A stretch of 64,000 bases of DNA from the NCBI RefSeq assembly GCF_000009765.2, contig NC_003155.5, positions 6,944,001-7,008,000 on the forward strand. The letters are read 5' to 3'. The position numbers were made by a program, and so were the translations under genes. This document shows, one piece after another, positions 14,393-22,709 of this stretch (position 1 is its first letter; each line of letters opens with the position of its first letter). The DNA comes from Streptomyces avermitilis MA-4680 = NBRC 14893 (GTDB lineage Bacteria; Actinomycetota; Actinomycetes; Streptomycetales; Streptomycetaceae). The notes beneath the pieces were generated by a model. It saw nothing but the letters and a program-made list of their open reading frames with translations. It had not been told where the DNA came from and did not search any database.

Positions 14393-17323
14393 TCAGTTCC
14401 TCCGACCCGGAGAGTCCACCAGCGTCACCGGGACCCCGCCGGCCGCCCGTCCCAGCAGCGTCAGTTCCACCTTCCCCGGCCCCGACGACGTCGTCCCGTC
14501 GGACAGGACGGCGAGGGCGAGTGTGTTCGGCCCACGTGTGTTCAGTACCCCGTTCGGCAGGACGAAGGTGTGCTGGGGACCTACGTCGTTGATGTACTGG
14601 CCCATGTTCCAGCCGTTGAGGAAGATCTGTACGCGGTAGGCGCGGGCGGGGTCGTCGTCCGTGAGGGTCAGTCCGATCGAGGCGTCCACCTCCGGGTCCA
14701 CGGTCAGCCGGAAGCCCGTCCGGTACCAGGTCACGCCCTGCCGACGCTCGCTGCGCGGGAAGTCGGCCGCCGGCCAGCGGCCGTCAGCGAACCCGGGCAG
14801 GTGCCAGCCGTTGCGCTCCCCGTACAGACCGCCGTTGTTCAAAGGCCCCCGCACCGGGTCGGGGGCCGCCTCACCCTGAATGCGCCAACTCACCTCCGGT
14901 GAGGCGCCATTGAAGGTCACCGAGGACAGACCCCGCCCCGCCTTGTGGCTGTCGTTCGCCTTGCCGTCCTCGTCGTGCTGCATCCGGCGGACGAGGACGG
15001 CAAGGACGTGCGGGCCGGCGTCCGTCGTCTCCCTCACCTCGACCGGGAAGGTCGCCGTCGCCGACCAGGTCCCCTTCCGCACCGTCTTCTTGTCCGGCAC
15101 CGGCATCCGGTGCGTGCCCAGCGGCTTCCCGTCCAGCCACGCCATCAGCAGCCCCTGCGTGCCCGTGACATAGGAGAAGGACACCGTGTCGGCAACGGAG
15201 CCGCCCTCGAAACGGCCCCGGTACCAGACGTCCCCGTAGTGGAAGCCGTAGTCGTCGGAGAAGAGGACCGGCCCGCCGGTGGGTACGGGCGTCGTGCTGT
15301 ACGACGACGTCCGGTCGGCCGTCCGCCATGCCGAGTCGTCGAAGTCGGCGGCGGACTCCGGGTTCTCGGCCTGTCGGCGCCAGCCGGTGAGCGCGGGCAG
15401 CGTCACCTTCGGAGCGCCGGGCAACCGCCGCACGGCCCGCAGACTGCCGGAGGCCGTGGCGCGCGTCCGCACCGTGCGCCGGTTCCACACCACGTCGGAC
15501 ACCCCGCGCGGCGCCCACACCTCCAGGTCCGCGTCCTTCACCGTGTCCCCGGCGAGGTGCACGGTGGTGCCGCGTACCGTCGCCGTCCGCAGCAGCGCCG
15601 GGCCGCGTACCAGGACCGACCCCGACGGGGTGTCGTACCGCCACAGCCGCGCGGAGGCCTCGTCGTCGGCGAAGAGCAGGAGGAGAGGGGCGGTGGCGCC
15701 GCCGCCCTCCACCAACACCCTTGCCGCGGCGCCGGGTTCGGCGTCCACCCGTAGCGCGCCGTCCGTGTACGCGTAGCGGGCCGTCCCCTCCAGCACCGTG
15801 ACCTTCGGCTTGCTCGCGCACTCCAGCAGCGTCTCCGTCGGATCGCCCGGCCGGCCGGTGAACACGGCGATGTCCTGGCGCCCGGCGGTGAGCCACAGCA
15901 TGGGCTGGGCGCTGGAGTACCGCAGCCTGCGGCGCCCGAGCGCGATTCCGGTGGCGATCAGCCGGGCGTCGAGGCCGGGCACGGGCACGGTGACGGACGT
16001 CTCGGAGTCGAGGTGGAGGGAGACGCGGCGGTCGTCGGATGTGTCGTTGCGCAGCACGTGGAAGTGCGCCTTCGTGTCCGGGTTGACGAGGTGGTACGCC
16101 TTGATTCCCTCAATCCCCTTGATCCCCAGGTCGGCGCCCCCCTCGCCGCCCGCCTCGTCGATCGTGACGTCGTCCGCCCGGTCCAGCTTCGCCAGCTCGG
16201 GCACGGACTGGAGCAGATGCCCGAGCTGATGCATCGGGACCAGCTTCGCGGTCGGCTGCCGGGCCTCGTCGAGGGCGGCTCCGTAGTCGTACGACGTGTA
16301 GACGATCGGCGCGGGCAGCCAGCCCCAGGATGTGCCGCCGAAGGTCATGTAGACGTTGTGGAGCTTGATGCCGTTGGCGAGGTTGGTGAGATAGAAGCGC
16401 CGCTCGTACGCCGCGTCCCGCGTCCGGCGCGACTCGGCGTACCCCTTGCCGTCGAACTCGGCCCCGCCCCAGGGATCGAACCAGCCGCCGCCGAACTCGG
16501 GGACGAACCCCGGGGTCCGGGGGCTGGCCGTCGACCCGCCCTTCACCCCGCCGACGCCGAAGTACCCCCAGTCGGGCGGCGGCGCGGAGGGGGAAGGATA
16601 GCCGTCGAAGCCGTACAGCCAACGCCCGGTCTCGCCGCCCGTGTCGAAGGTGCCGGGCGCCCAATGTCCGTTCCGGCCCTTGTCGTTGTGGAAGAGGGGG
16701 ACGTCGATGCCGTCAGCGCGGACCTTGGCGTACAGGTGGGCCATGTAGTCGCGGCCGAGGGGACTGGTGACGTGGTCGGCGTACTCGTTCTCCACCTGGT
16801 AGAGGACGATCGTGCCGTCGCCCCGGGTGAACAGGTGCCGGGCCGCGATCCGGTCGACGGCCGTCAGCCACTCGTCCACGTACGACAGGTAGGTCGGGTC
16901 GGAGGTGCGGGCCGTGCCCTCGGTGGCGGTCAGCCAGCCGGGGAAGCCGCCAGCGTCGACCTCGGCGTTGATGTACGGGCCCGGTCGCAGGATGACGTAC
17001 AGGCCGGTCTCGGCGGCGATGCGCAGGAACAGGTCGAGGTCGCGGACACCGGTGAAGTCGTACGAGCCGGGGGCGGGGGAGTGGTAGTTCCAGGAGACGT
17101 AGATGCTGACGGCGTTGTAGCCGTGGGCGCGCATCTTCTGCAGGACGTCCCGCCACAGGGACGGGCTCGGCAGCCGGAAGGGGTGCACCTCGCCGGACCA
17201 CAGGACGACCCGCTTGCCGTCGATGAGCAGGGAGTACTGGTCGAAGCCCACCGTGTGCGGGCGGCCGTCCGGGGCCGGGGGGCCGGGGGCCGGGCCGGTG
17301 GGGGCGGTGGCGGCGGCGTACAC
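14393..17323 (-). CDS. Beta-galactosidase, GH35, leader frameshifted
   Basis: The frame encodes 976 residues of a GH35 beta-galactosidase. The (beta/alpha)8 domain shows GEVHPFR, the acid/base in VENEY (Glu180 from the GTG at 17323) and the nucleophile in FVPEFGGGWFDPWGG (Glu276). Beta-rich domains ending in a jelly-roll (LNGWNMGQYINDVGPQHTF) follow. GH35 enzymes trim terminal beta-galactose from galactans. The GTG at 17323 lacks a ribosome site. The true leader, a twin-arginine signal (LSRRTFSAIAG...), is in the -1/+1 shifted frame at 17341-17399. Unless the shift is a sequencing error or is suppressed, the enzyme would not be exported. It is divergent from the Rrf2 gene. Confidence 0.88.
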   Translation of the reverse strand: MYAAATAPTGPAPGPPAPDGRPHTVGFDQYSLLIDGKRVVLWSGEVHPFRLPSPSLWRDVLQKMRAHGYNAVSIYVSWNYHSPAPGSYDFTGVRDLDLFLRIAAETGLYVILRPGPYINAEVDAGGFPGWLTATEGTARTSDPTYLSYVDEWLTAVDRIAARHLFTRGDGTIVLYQVENEYADHVTSPLGRDYMAHLYAKVRADGIDVPLFHNDKGRNGHWAPGTFDTGGETGRWLYGFDGYPSPSAPPPDWGYFGVGGVKGGSTASPRTPGFVPEFGGGWFDPWGGAEFDGKGYAESRRTRDAAYERRFYLTNLANGIKLHNVYMTFGGTSWGWLPAPIVYTSYDYGAALDEARQPTAKLVPMHQLGHLLQSVPELAKLDRADDVTIDEAGGEGGADLGIKGIEGIKAYHLVNPDTKAHFHVLRNDTSDDRRVSLHLDSETSVTVPVPGLDARLIATGIALGRRRLRYSSAQPMLWLTAGRQDIAVFTGRPGDPTETLLECASKPKVTVLEGTARYAYTDGALRVDAEPGAAARVLVEGGGATAPLLLLFADDEASARLWRYDTPSGSVLVRGPALLRTATVRGTTVHLAGDTVKDADLEVWAPRGVSDVVWNRRTVRTRATASGSLRAVRRLPGAPKVTLPALTGWRRQAENPESAADFDDSAWRTADRTSSYSTTPVPTGGPVLFSDDYGFHYGDVWYRGRFEGGSVADTVSFSYVTGTQGLLMAWLDGKPLGTHRMPVPDKKTVRKGTWSATATFPVEVRETTDAGPHVLAVLVRRMQHDEDGKANDSHKAGRGLSSVTFNGASPEVSWRIQGEAAPDPVRGPLNNGGLYGERNGWHLPGFADGRWPAADFPRSERRQGVTWYRTGFRLTVDPEVDASIGLTLTDDDPARAYRVQIFLNGWNMGQYINDVGPQHTFVLPNGVLNTRGPNTLALAVLSDGTTSSGPGKVELTLLGRAAGGVPVTLVDSPGRRN

Positions 17324-17399
17324 GCCGGTGCTCCCGCCGAAGCGCCAGACCGAGCGCGGCGGTGCCGGCGATCGCGCTGAAGGTACGTCTGCTCAACAC
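17324..17399 (-). other. Frameshifted twin-arginine signal peptide of the GH35 enzyme
   Basis: From the GTG at 17399, preceded by GAGGAG nine bases upstream, the sequence reads VLSRRTFSAIAGTAALGLAL. This is a textbook Tat leader (SRRxF, then a hydrophobic core). The mature frame (GGSTGVYAAATAP) continues one base out of phase. Deleting one T at about 17340 (GCGCTTCGG to GCGCTCGG) restores ...LALGGSTGVYAA. The lesion is thus a single-base insertion. Confidence 0.8.
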
Positions 17400-17465
17400 C
17401 AACGGAGTCTCCTCGGGGGCGCGGGTGCGGCCATTGTCCACAGCGCGACGCCCGACAATGGGCGT

Positions 17466-17924
17466 ATGAGGATCTCGGCACGAGCGGATTACGCGGTACG
17501 GGCGGTACTGGAACTCGCCGTCCGCGAGGACGACGGCCCGGTGAAGGCGGAGGCCATCGCCGCCGCGCAGGACATTCCGCACAAGTTCCTGGAGGGGATC
17601 CTCGGCGATCTGCGCCGCGGCGGCCTGGTCGCCAGCCGGCGCGGCGGCAACGGTGGCTACCGCCTCGCGCGCGCCGCCGACACGATCACCGTCGCCGACG
17701 TCATCCGCGCGGTCGACGGCCCGATCGTGTCCGTACGCGGTGAACGGCCCACCGGCCTCACCTACACCGGCTCCGCCGAACCGCTGCTGCCGCTGTGGGT
17801 GGCCCTGCGCGCCAATGTGCGCAAGATCCTGGAGGGCGTCACGCTCGCCGACATCGCGGCGGACGCACTGCCCGCACCGGTACGGGAACTGGCCGCGGAA
17901 CCGGCGGCCTGGGAGAACCCGTGA
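17466..17924 (+). CDS. Rrf2 family transcriptional regulator without Fe-S cysteines
   Basis: The 152-residue protein has the Rrf2 winged helix (MRISARADYAVRAVLELAV, IPHKFLEGILGDLRRGGLV, RGGNGGYRLARAADTITVADVIRAVDGP). It contains no cysteine at all, so it is not an IscR/NsrR-type Fe-S sensor and must use another signal (compare CymR/RsrR variants). It is divergent from the GH35 gene, which could be a target. A 31-bp duplication follows its stop. Confidence 0.9.
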   Translation: MRISARADYAVRAVLELAVREDDGPVKAEAIAAAQDIPHKFLEGILGDLRRGGLVASRRGGNGGYRLARAADTITVADVIRAVDGPIVSVRGERPTGLTYTGSAEPLLPLWVALRANVRKILEGVTLADIAADALPAPVRELAAEPAAWENP

Positions 17925-17958
17925 GGCCGGAGCCCGCGGCCTGGGAGAACCCCTGAGG
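17896..17958 (+). repeat. 31-bp near-duplicate of the Rrf2 gene 3' end
   Basis: Positions 17896-17926 (containing the stop) and 17928-17958 differ at only a few bases; both contain GCGGCCTGGGAGAACCC and TGAGG. The second copy carries a duplicated stop outside the gene. From here to 18100 the only frame is an unsupported 37-residue one at 17973-18086. Confidence 0.75.
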
Positions 17959-18100
17959 ATTCCGGGTGTGGTGTGGTCCGCCGCGCGCTGTGGGCTGCCG
18001 CCCTGGCGTACTCGATCCGCGCCCGTCCGGGGGAGAGGGCGGCGGAGGCCGAGTCGGCCGAGGAGCGGCAGCCCGTGACCGCGTAGCGGGAGTCGACGGC

Positions 18101-18970
18101 TCAGCTGGAGCTGTCGACACCCACGGTCAGTGTCGCCTTGTAACCGTCCGACACACTGGAGCCGAGCGCGGTCAGCGTCAGCAGACCACTCGACGCGCCG
18201 CCGTCGTCGTAGATGGAGTCGTCGTCGAGCTGGGTCTCCTTCGTGGTGTTGTCCGAGTACGGCGAGATGGCCTGGATCTCGGTGTTGATGTCGGCGTCGA
18301 AGAACAGCTGGCCGGTGTGGATGACCTCGCCGCCGGTGTACGAGTCGTCGGTGAGCGTCACATCGGTGTGCACCCGCATGTGGACGTGCACGGCCCGCGA
18401 GACGTAGTGCCCGGGCCAGATGGAGATGAGCTTGACCTGGCCGTCGGAGTCGGTCAGCTGCCCGCCGCGCAGGAAGGTGCCGTCGTCCTCCTCGGTGTGG
18501 CCGTTGCGGCCGACGAAACCGGAGTACTCGCCGAGCGCGTCGCAGTGCCAGATCTCGACGAGGGCGTCGGCGAGCGGGGCGCAGTCGTTCGCGGTGTCGA
18601 CGACGGTGAGGGTGTACTGGACCTCGACGCCCTCCTTGTCCTCCCGGATGTCCTCGCGGACGAGGGCGCCGTCGAGGGAGTACGGGCCCTCGGTGACCTC
18701 GGCGTTCAGGGTGCAGACGCCGGAGGAGGTGGTGGCGGACGTGGAGGCGGACGTGGTCGCGGAACCTGATGTGTCGGCCTTCGTCGTGCTGTCCGTGACC
18801 GGGTCGGCCGAGGCCATGCCCGCGATGGCGAGTCCGCCCGCCACTGCCATGGTGCCGCCGCCGATGAGGATACGGCGCCGCTGAACACTCTTGTCCCGAC
18901 GGTGGCTCGCGGGCTGCGGGACGTTGTTGTCGTTCTGCTCGTGTTGCGCTTGGTTCTCAGTCATGGACAT
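18101..18970 (-). CDS. Exported intradiol ring-cleavage dioxygenase-like protein
   Basis: This 289-residue protein has a twin-arginine-like leader (VQRRRILIGGGTMAVAGGLAIAG) and a Ser/Thr-rich spacer. A beta-sandwich of the catechol/protocatechuate dioxygenase fold follows. Candidate iron ligands are visible: Tyr in EGPYSLDG, Tyr in DALGEYSGF, and two His in AVHVHMRVH. Exported actinobacterial homologues (cd03457 type) have been linked to aromatic or lignin-derived substrates; whether this protein cleaves catechols is not shown. A close paralogue lies at 21288-22052 in the same orientation. Confidence 0.88.
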   Translation of the reverse strand: MSMTENQAQHEQNDNNVPQPASHRRDKSVQRRRILIGGGTMAVAGGLAIAGMASADPVTDSTTKADTSGSATTSASTSATTSSGVCTLNAEVTEGPYSLDGALVREDIREDKEGVEVQYTLTVVDTANDCAPLADALVEIWHCDALGEYSGFVGRNGHTEEDDGTFLRGGQLTDSDGQVKLISIWPGHYVSRAVHVHMRVHTDVTLTDDSYTGGEVIHTGQLFFDADINTEIQAISPYSDNTTKETQLDDDSIYDDGGASSGLLTLTALGSSVSDGYKATLTVGVDSSS

Positions 18971-19097
18971 GGAAATTAGGGGCGCACCTGAGGACAGCCT
19001 TGATGCGGCGCTGTGAATGAGCTGGGGACCTAACTCCCAACCTCTGTGTTATGCACCGGAGTTGGGACGCACTCCGCGCGTCGCGTGCCTTATTCGG

Positions 19098-20288
19098 TCA
19101 GCGGTCGGACGGCTCGTGCCCACTCATCATGCCGACCAGTTCCTCCAGGGCGTTCGGGCCGAACATGAAGGTGAGGTTCGCCGCGGACTCGCCGGCGGCC
19201 CGGTGGCTGCGGGGGAACAGGGACCGCTCGTAGGCCGTGAGGGCGGACTCCGGGTCGGCGGGGTGGGCGGCCAGGGCCGTGGCCAGTTCCGCGCCGTCCA
19301 GCAGGGCGAGATTCGCGCCCTCGCCGGCGAACGGGGACATCAGGTGGGCCGCGTCGCCGAGGAGCGTCACGCCCGCGGTGCGCTCCCAGCGGTGGTCGAC
19401 GGGCAGGGCGTGGATCAGGCGCGGGACCAGCGCTCCGTCGGCGTCGGTGATCAGGGCGCGCAGACGGTCGTCCCAGTCCTCGAAGTGCGTCAGGAGGGTC
19501 TTCTTGGCGGTGTCGGTGTCGGTGCCGGTGAAGTCGATGGTCGACAACCAGTCCTCGTCGGCCTTGAGGGCGACGTACGCGTGCACCGAGCCGTCGGTCT
19601 CCAGGTGGGTGAGGATCCCCTTCCCCTCGGCGAGCGCGAACATCGATCCGCCGCCGACCAGTTCGGCCGCCGCACGGTGCCGGGTGGCCGCCTCGTGCAG
19701 GTCGGCCTCGACGAAGGAGATGCCCGTGTAGGCGGGGGTGGCCGGGGAGAGCAGCGGGCGGATCCGTGACCAGGCCCCGTCCGCGCCGATCAGTACGTCC
19801 GTCGTGAACACGCTGCCGTCCGCGAGCGTCACCTCGTGACGGCCCCCGCCCAGCGCCCGCGCGCCCGTCACCTTCGCGCCCCAGCGGATCGTGCCCTCGG
19901 GCAGCGAGTCGAGGAGGATGCGGCGCAGATCGTTGCGGTCCACCTCGGGGCGGTCGCCCTCCTCCGGACGGTCGCCCTCCTCGTGCCGGACCGTGCCGTC
20001 CTTGTCGAGGATGCGGGTCGCCTCGCCTCCGGGGTGCACGATCGCCCGGAACTCCTCGTAGAGCCCGGCGGCCCGCAGTGCGGCCTGCCCCGACTCCCCG
20101 TGGATGTCGAGCATCCCGCCCTGGTGGCGGGCGGTCGGGGACGCGTCGGCTTCGTAGACCGCCGCTTCGATGCCGTGGACGTGCAGGACCCGGGCCGCGG
20201 CGAGACCGCCGAGACCGGCGCCGATGACGGCTATGGGGTGGTGGGTGGATGTGTGGGTGGATCCGTGCGCGGATGCGTGCGTGGACAT
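19098..20288 (-). CDS. FAD-dependent monooxygenase, TetX-like
   Basis: The 396-residue protein has the Rossmann dinucleotide motif GAGLGGLAAARVL near residue 23, the NADPH/FAD region VDRNDLRRILLDSL, the DG-like FAD motif LIGADGAWSRIRPLL, and the second FAD contact LLGDAAHLMSPFAGEGANLA. This is the class A flavin monooxygenase pattern closest to TetX-type hydroxylases, which modify aromatic polyketides such as tetracyclines. The N-terminus has an odd His/Ser/Thr repeat (HASAHGSTHTSTHH). It lies 23 bp downstream of the TetR gene and is probably co-transcribed, so regulated efflux or detoxification of a small molecule is likely. Confidence 0.9.
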   Translation of the reverse strand: MSTHASAHGSTHTSTHHPIAVIGAGLGGLAAARVLHVHGIEAAVYEADASPTARHQGGMLDIHGESGQAALRAAGLYEEFRAIVHPGGEATRILDKDGTVRHEEGDRPEEGDRPEVDRNDLRRILLDSLPEGTIRWGAKVTGARALGGGRHEVTLADGSVFTTDVLIGADGAWSRIRPLLSPATPAYTGISFVEADLHEAATRHRAAAELVGGGSMFALAEGKGILTHLETDGSVHAYVALKADEDWLSTIDFTGTDTDTAKKTLLTHFEDWDDRLRALITDADGALVPRLIHALPVDHRWERTAGVTLLGDAAHLMSPFAGEGANLALLDGAELATALAAHPADPESALTAYERSLFPRSHRAAGESAANLTFMFGPNALEELVGMMSGHEPSDR

Positions 20289-20311
20289 GGTGAGCTCCTT
20301 GAAGGGTGGTC

Positions 20312-21106
20312 TTACGGTGTGGTGTCCGTGGCCGTGTCCGGGGCTGAGTTCTTGTCCGCGCCCGCGCCCGCGCCCGCGCCCGTGCCCGCGTCCGCGCCCG
20401 TGCCCGCGGCCGGGGTCGTGTCCGGGTCCGGTGCCGTCACGATTCCGCTGAGCAGCACCTGGAAACCCCAGGCCAGGCGGGCTTCGCCGGCCCCGGCGAT
20501 CAGGTCGGGGCCAAGGGCGGTGATCTGCGGGTGCCGGTCCGGCGAGGAGTTGTCCAGTACGGCGGTCAGTGCCTCCCGGTCCCGCTGCGCGTCGGCGCTC
20601 TCGGCCCGCGTGGAGTGCTCGGCCGCCGTCGCCGTCCCGTACTGGAGCAGCAGGTCCAGGCCCCAGGCCGCCCGCTCCGGCGCCGCCCCGCCCTCGGCGA
20701 GCAGCGCGAGGACCGCCTCCACCAGGTCGAGGTAGTGCTCCCCGGACGGGCGGGCCACCAGCGCCGAGCGGGCGAGCGCCGGGTGCTCGAACAGCACCTC
20801 CACGTACGACGTCAGCAGGCGTGCGAGCCGGTCGCGCCAGTCGCCCGCGGACCGGACGGGGGACAGGTCCACCTCGCCCAGCAGCTCGTCCAGGACGGCC
20901 GCGTGCAGCTCCGCGGTGTTGCGGACGTACACGTACAGCGACGCCGGGCCCGTGTCGAGCTCCTGGGCCAGGCGTCGCATGGTGACCCGCTCCAGCCCCT
21001 CGGCGCGCATCAGCTCGACGGCGGTCGCGACGATCCCGGCCCGGGTCAGGGCCGGTTTGGCGGGCCGCTCGCGGCGGCTTCGGGGGGAGGGGGAGTGCGG
21101 TGTCAT
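20312..21106 (-). CDS. TetR/AcrR family regulator
   Basis: From the ATG at 21106 the protein has 264 residues. The N-terminal TetR helix-turn-helix is LTRAGIVATAVELMRAEGLE then VTMRRLAQELDTGPASLYVY. The TetR_C ligand domain follows. The last ~30 residues are a low-complexity Ala/Gly/Thr tail coded by a hexanucleotide repeat (20356-20408). An in-frame start further upstream runs through the operator and is unlikely. The 44-bp palindromic operator just upstream points to autoregulation, together with control of the downstream monooxygenase. Confidence 0.92.
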   Translation of the reverse strand: MTPHSPSPRSRRERPAKPALTRAGIVATAVELMRAEGLERVTMRRLAQELDTGPASLYVYVRNTAELHAAVLDELLGEVDLSPVRSAGDWRDRLARLLTSYVEVLFEHPALARSALVARPSGEHYLDLVEAVLALLAEGGAAPERAAWGLDLLLQYGTATAAEHSTRAESADAQRDREALTAVLDNSSPDRHPQITALGPDLIAGAGEARLAWGFQVLLSGIVTAPDPDTTPAAGTGADAGTGAGAGAGADKNSAPDTATDTTP

Positions 21107-21118
21107 ACGAAGACAGTA

Positions 21119-21162
21119 ACGAACATGTTCGCTACGAACAAGGACGTAGCGAACATGTTCGT
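21119..21162. promoter_or_regulatory. 18-bp perfect inverted repeat, TetR operator
   Basis: ACGAACATGTTCGCTACG (21119-21136) and its exact complement (21145-21162) flank an 8-bp spacer. Each arm contains the palindrome CGAACATGTTCG, so the site offers two nested operators for two TetR dimers. It begins 13 bp upstream of the TetR start codon. Confidence 0.85.
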
Positions 21163-21177
21163 TCGCGATGTCGCGCA

Positions 21178-21289
21178 GGGACGAGATCACGCAGGCACGA
21201 GATCACGCAGGCACGAGATCACGCCGGAACGGGATCACGTCGGGACGAGATCGCGCCGGAACGGGATCACGTCGAAACCGGATCAGCTC
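21178..21289. repeat. 16-bp tandem repeat, seven units
   Basis: Seven contiguous 16-mers follow the pattern GG(C/A/G)ACGAGATCACGC(A/C), diverging toward the last unit (GAAACCGGATCAGCTC). The array fills the space between the TetR operator and the dioxygenase gene, ending inside that gene's stop codon at 21288-21290. Each unit holds a GATC or ATCACG core. Confidence 0.85.
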
Positions 21290-22052
21290 AGCCCTGGTCG
21301 ACCCCCAGCGTGAGCGTCCCGGCGTACCCCGATGACGTCGAGCTGCCCAGTGCCGTGAGCGTGAGCAGGCCGGACGCGGCGCCTCCGTCGTCGTAGATGG
21401 AGTCCTGCGCGAGCGTGGTGCGGGTGACCGTGTTGGTCGAGTACGGGGAGATCTTCGCGACCGCCGTCGTCACCGTCTCGTTGAAGAACAACTGGCCGGT
21501 GTGCAGCTCCTGGCCGCCCGTGAACGAGCCGTCGGAGGTGAGCGTGACGCCGGTGTGCACCTTGACGTGGATGTGGACGCAGCGGCCGCGGTACCAGCCG
21601 GGGTAGATCGAGGTGATGTTCGCGACGCCGCTGGAGTTCGTCAGCACGCCGCCGCGCAGGAACTTGCCGTTGTCCGGCTCCGAGTGGCCGTTGTTGCCGA
21701 CGAATCCGGAGTACTCGCCGAGCGCGTCGGAGTGCCAGAGCTCCACGAGCGCGTTGCTGATGGGGGCGCAGGTGGAGTCGTCGACGACGGTGAGCGCGAG
21801 CTTGAGCGGTATGCCCGCCTTGCCCTCGGTGATGTCGGCGCGGACGAGGGCGCCGTCGAGGTAGTAGGGGCCTTCGGTCATCTCCTTCGTGAGGGTGCAG
21901 ACGGCCGCCGCGGCGGCGGGGGCCGCGTCCTTCGCGTCGGCTGTGGGGGCTTCAGTCGCGGCGGCGGCGCTCACGGCCAGGGTGACGGCCGTGGCGCCGG
22001 TCGCGATCAGTACGGTGCGACGCCCGATCGAGGGCTCTGAAGTGTCTGTCAT
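21288..22052 (-). CDS. Second exported intradiol dioxygenase-like protein
   Basis: The 254-residue protein starts at 22052 with a twin-arginine leader (GRRTVLIATGATAVTLAVSAAAA). The catalytic domain resembles its paralogue at 18101-18970: EGPYYLDG, ALGEYSGF, RCVHIHVKVHTG and the shared end SIYDDGGAASGLLTLTALGSS. An alternative start at 22103 would add 17 residues before the Tat motif and is less likely. It stands alone downstream of the AT-rich gap. Two such genes within 3 kb around a TetX-like gene suggest extracytoplasmic oxidation of aromatics, which remains an inference. Confidence 0.88.
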   Translation of the reverse strand: MTDTSEPSIGRRTVLIATGATAVTLAVSAAAATEAPTADAKDAAPAAAAAVCTLTKEMTEGPYYLDGALVRADITEGKAGIPLKLALTVVDDSTCAPISNALVELWHSDALGEYSGFVGNNGHSEPDNGKFLRGGVLTNSSGVANITSIYPGWYRGRCVHIHVKVHTGVTLTSDGSFTGGQELHTGQLFFNETVTTAVAKISPYSTNTVTRTTLAQDSIYDDGGAASGLLTLTALGSSTSSGYAGTLTLGVDQG

Positions 22053-22709
22053 GAACACGGCACCGTAGGAACACTTCCTGTTGAAGCGCTGTGCGTTGGG
22101 CAAAGTGACATGCCGTCAAGTACCTTGCCGGACGCGGTGGTTCACCTATGGCTGCGTCGGCCGATGGCTGACGCGGGCGCTGGCGGTGAACGGCAGCCCG
22201 CACTGAACACCCTTCACGCGTCCCGCCTCGGCGAGGCTTCCGGGTTCCGTGATTGTGACGTAAGTGGCCTGAAATCACGGGCATGTGACGGGAGCGGGGT
22301 GTGCCGCAGGCGTCGTTCGGGTGCGCCGGAAGCGTTGACGCGCGCGGGTGCCGAGTTCGCGAACGGCGTCCTGGTCGAGCGTGTTGAGGTCGTCGCCTGA
22401 TGGCACGTCACCCAACCTGCCTCTGTTGGCAATTGCTCTGCACCTCAAGGTCGGGAGCCTCGTCCTCGGTGCAGCCGGCCAAGCGCAACGGTGTCCCCGG
22501 GGGACGACCTATGATCATGAACCGGACATCACGCACTTCCTCAAAATGTAGAGCGTCAAGGAAAAGCAAAGAACCCCATGGATGGGGCGGGTCAAATCGG
22601 GATATATTTCGGTTATTTCTGTCTTCATTTTTCCTGCCTCCTGTTAAGTTTTGCCGCGACTCTGGACGTAACACGACCAACCAGGGCCAAGTAAGAAACG
22701 GGAGGAATA
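22053..22709. other. Gene-free gap with a low-GC stretch
   Basis: No supported gene is seen in 657 bases. The first part is GC-rich. Positions 22561-22680 drop to roughly 47% GC by my count, far below the flanks, and contain a hairpin-like CCCCATGGATGGGG and TATATTT/TTATTTCT runs. The stretch probably holds the promoter of the small secreted protein at 22710 and may be foreign DNA. Confidence 0.55.

Noticed and set aside
17973..18086. 37-residue frame between the Rrf2 gene and the dioxygenase
   Set aside because: No ribosome site and it lies in a duplicated 3' region; cannot be supported as a gene.
21107..21190. Upstream start extending the TetR protein
   Set aside because: The extension is translated operator DNA (repeated EHVRY residues) and has no ribosome site.
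21178..21289. CRISPR-like array
   Set aside because: Units are directly adjacent 16-mers with no spacers and no cas genes nearby.
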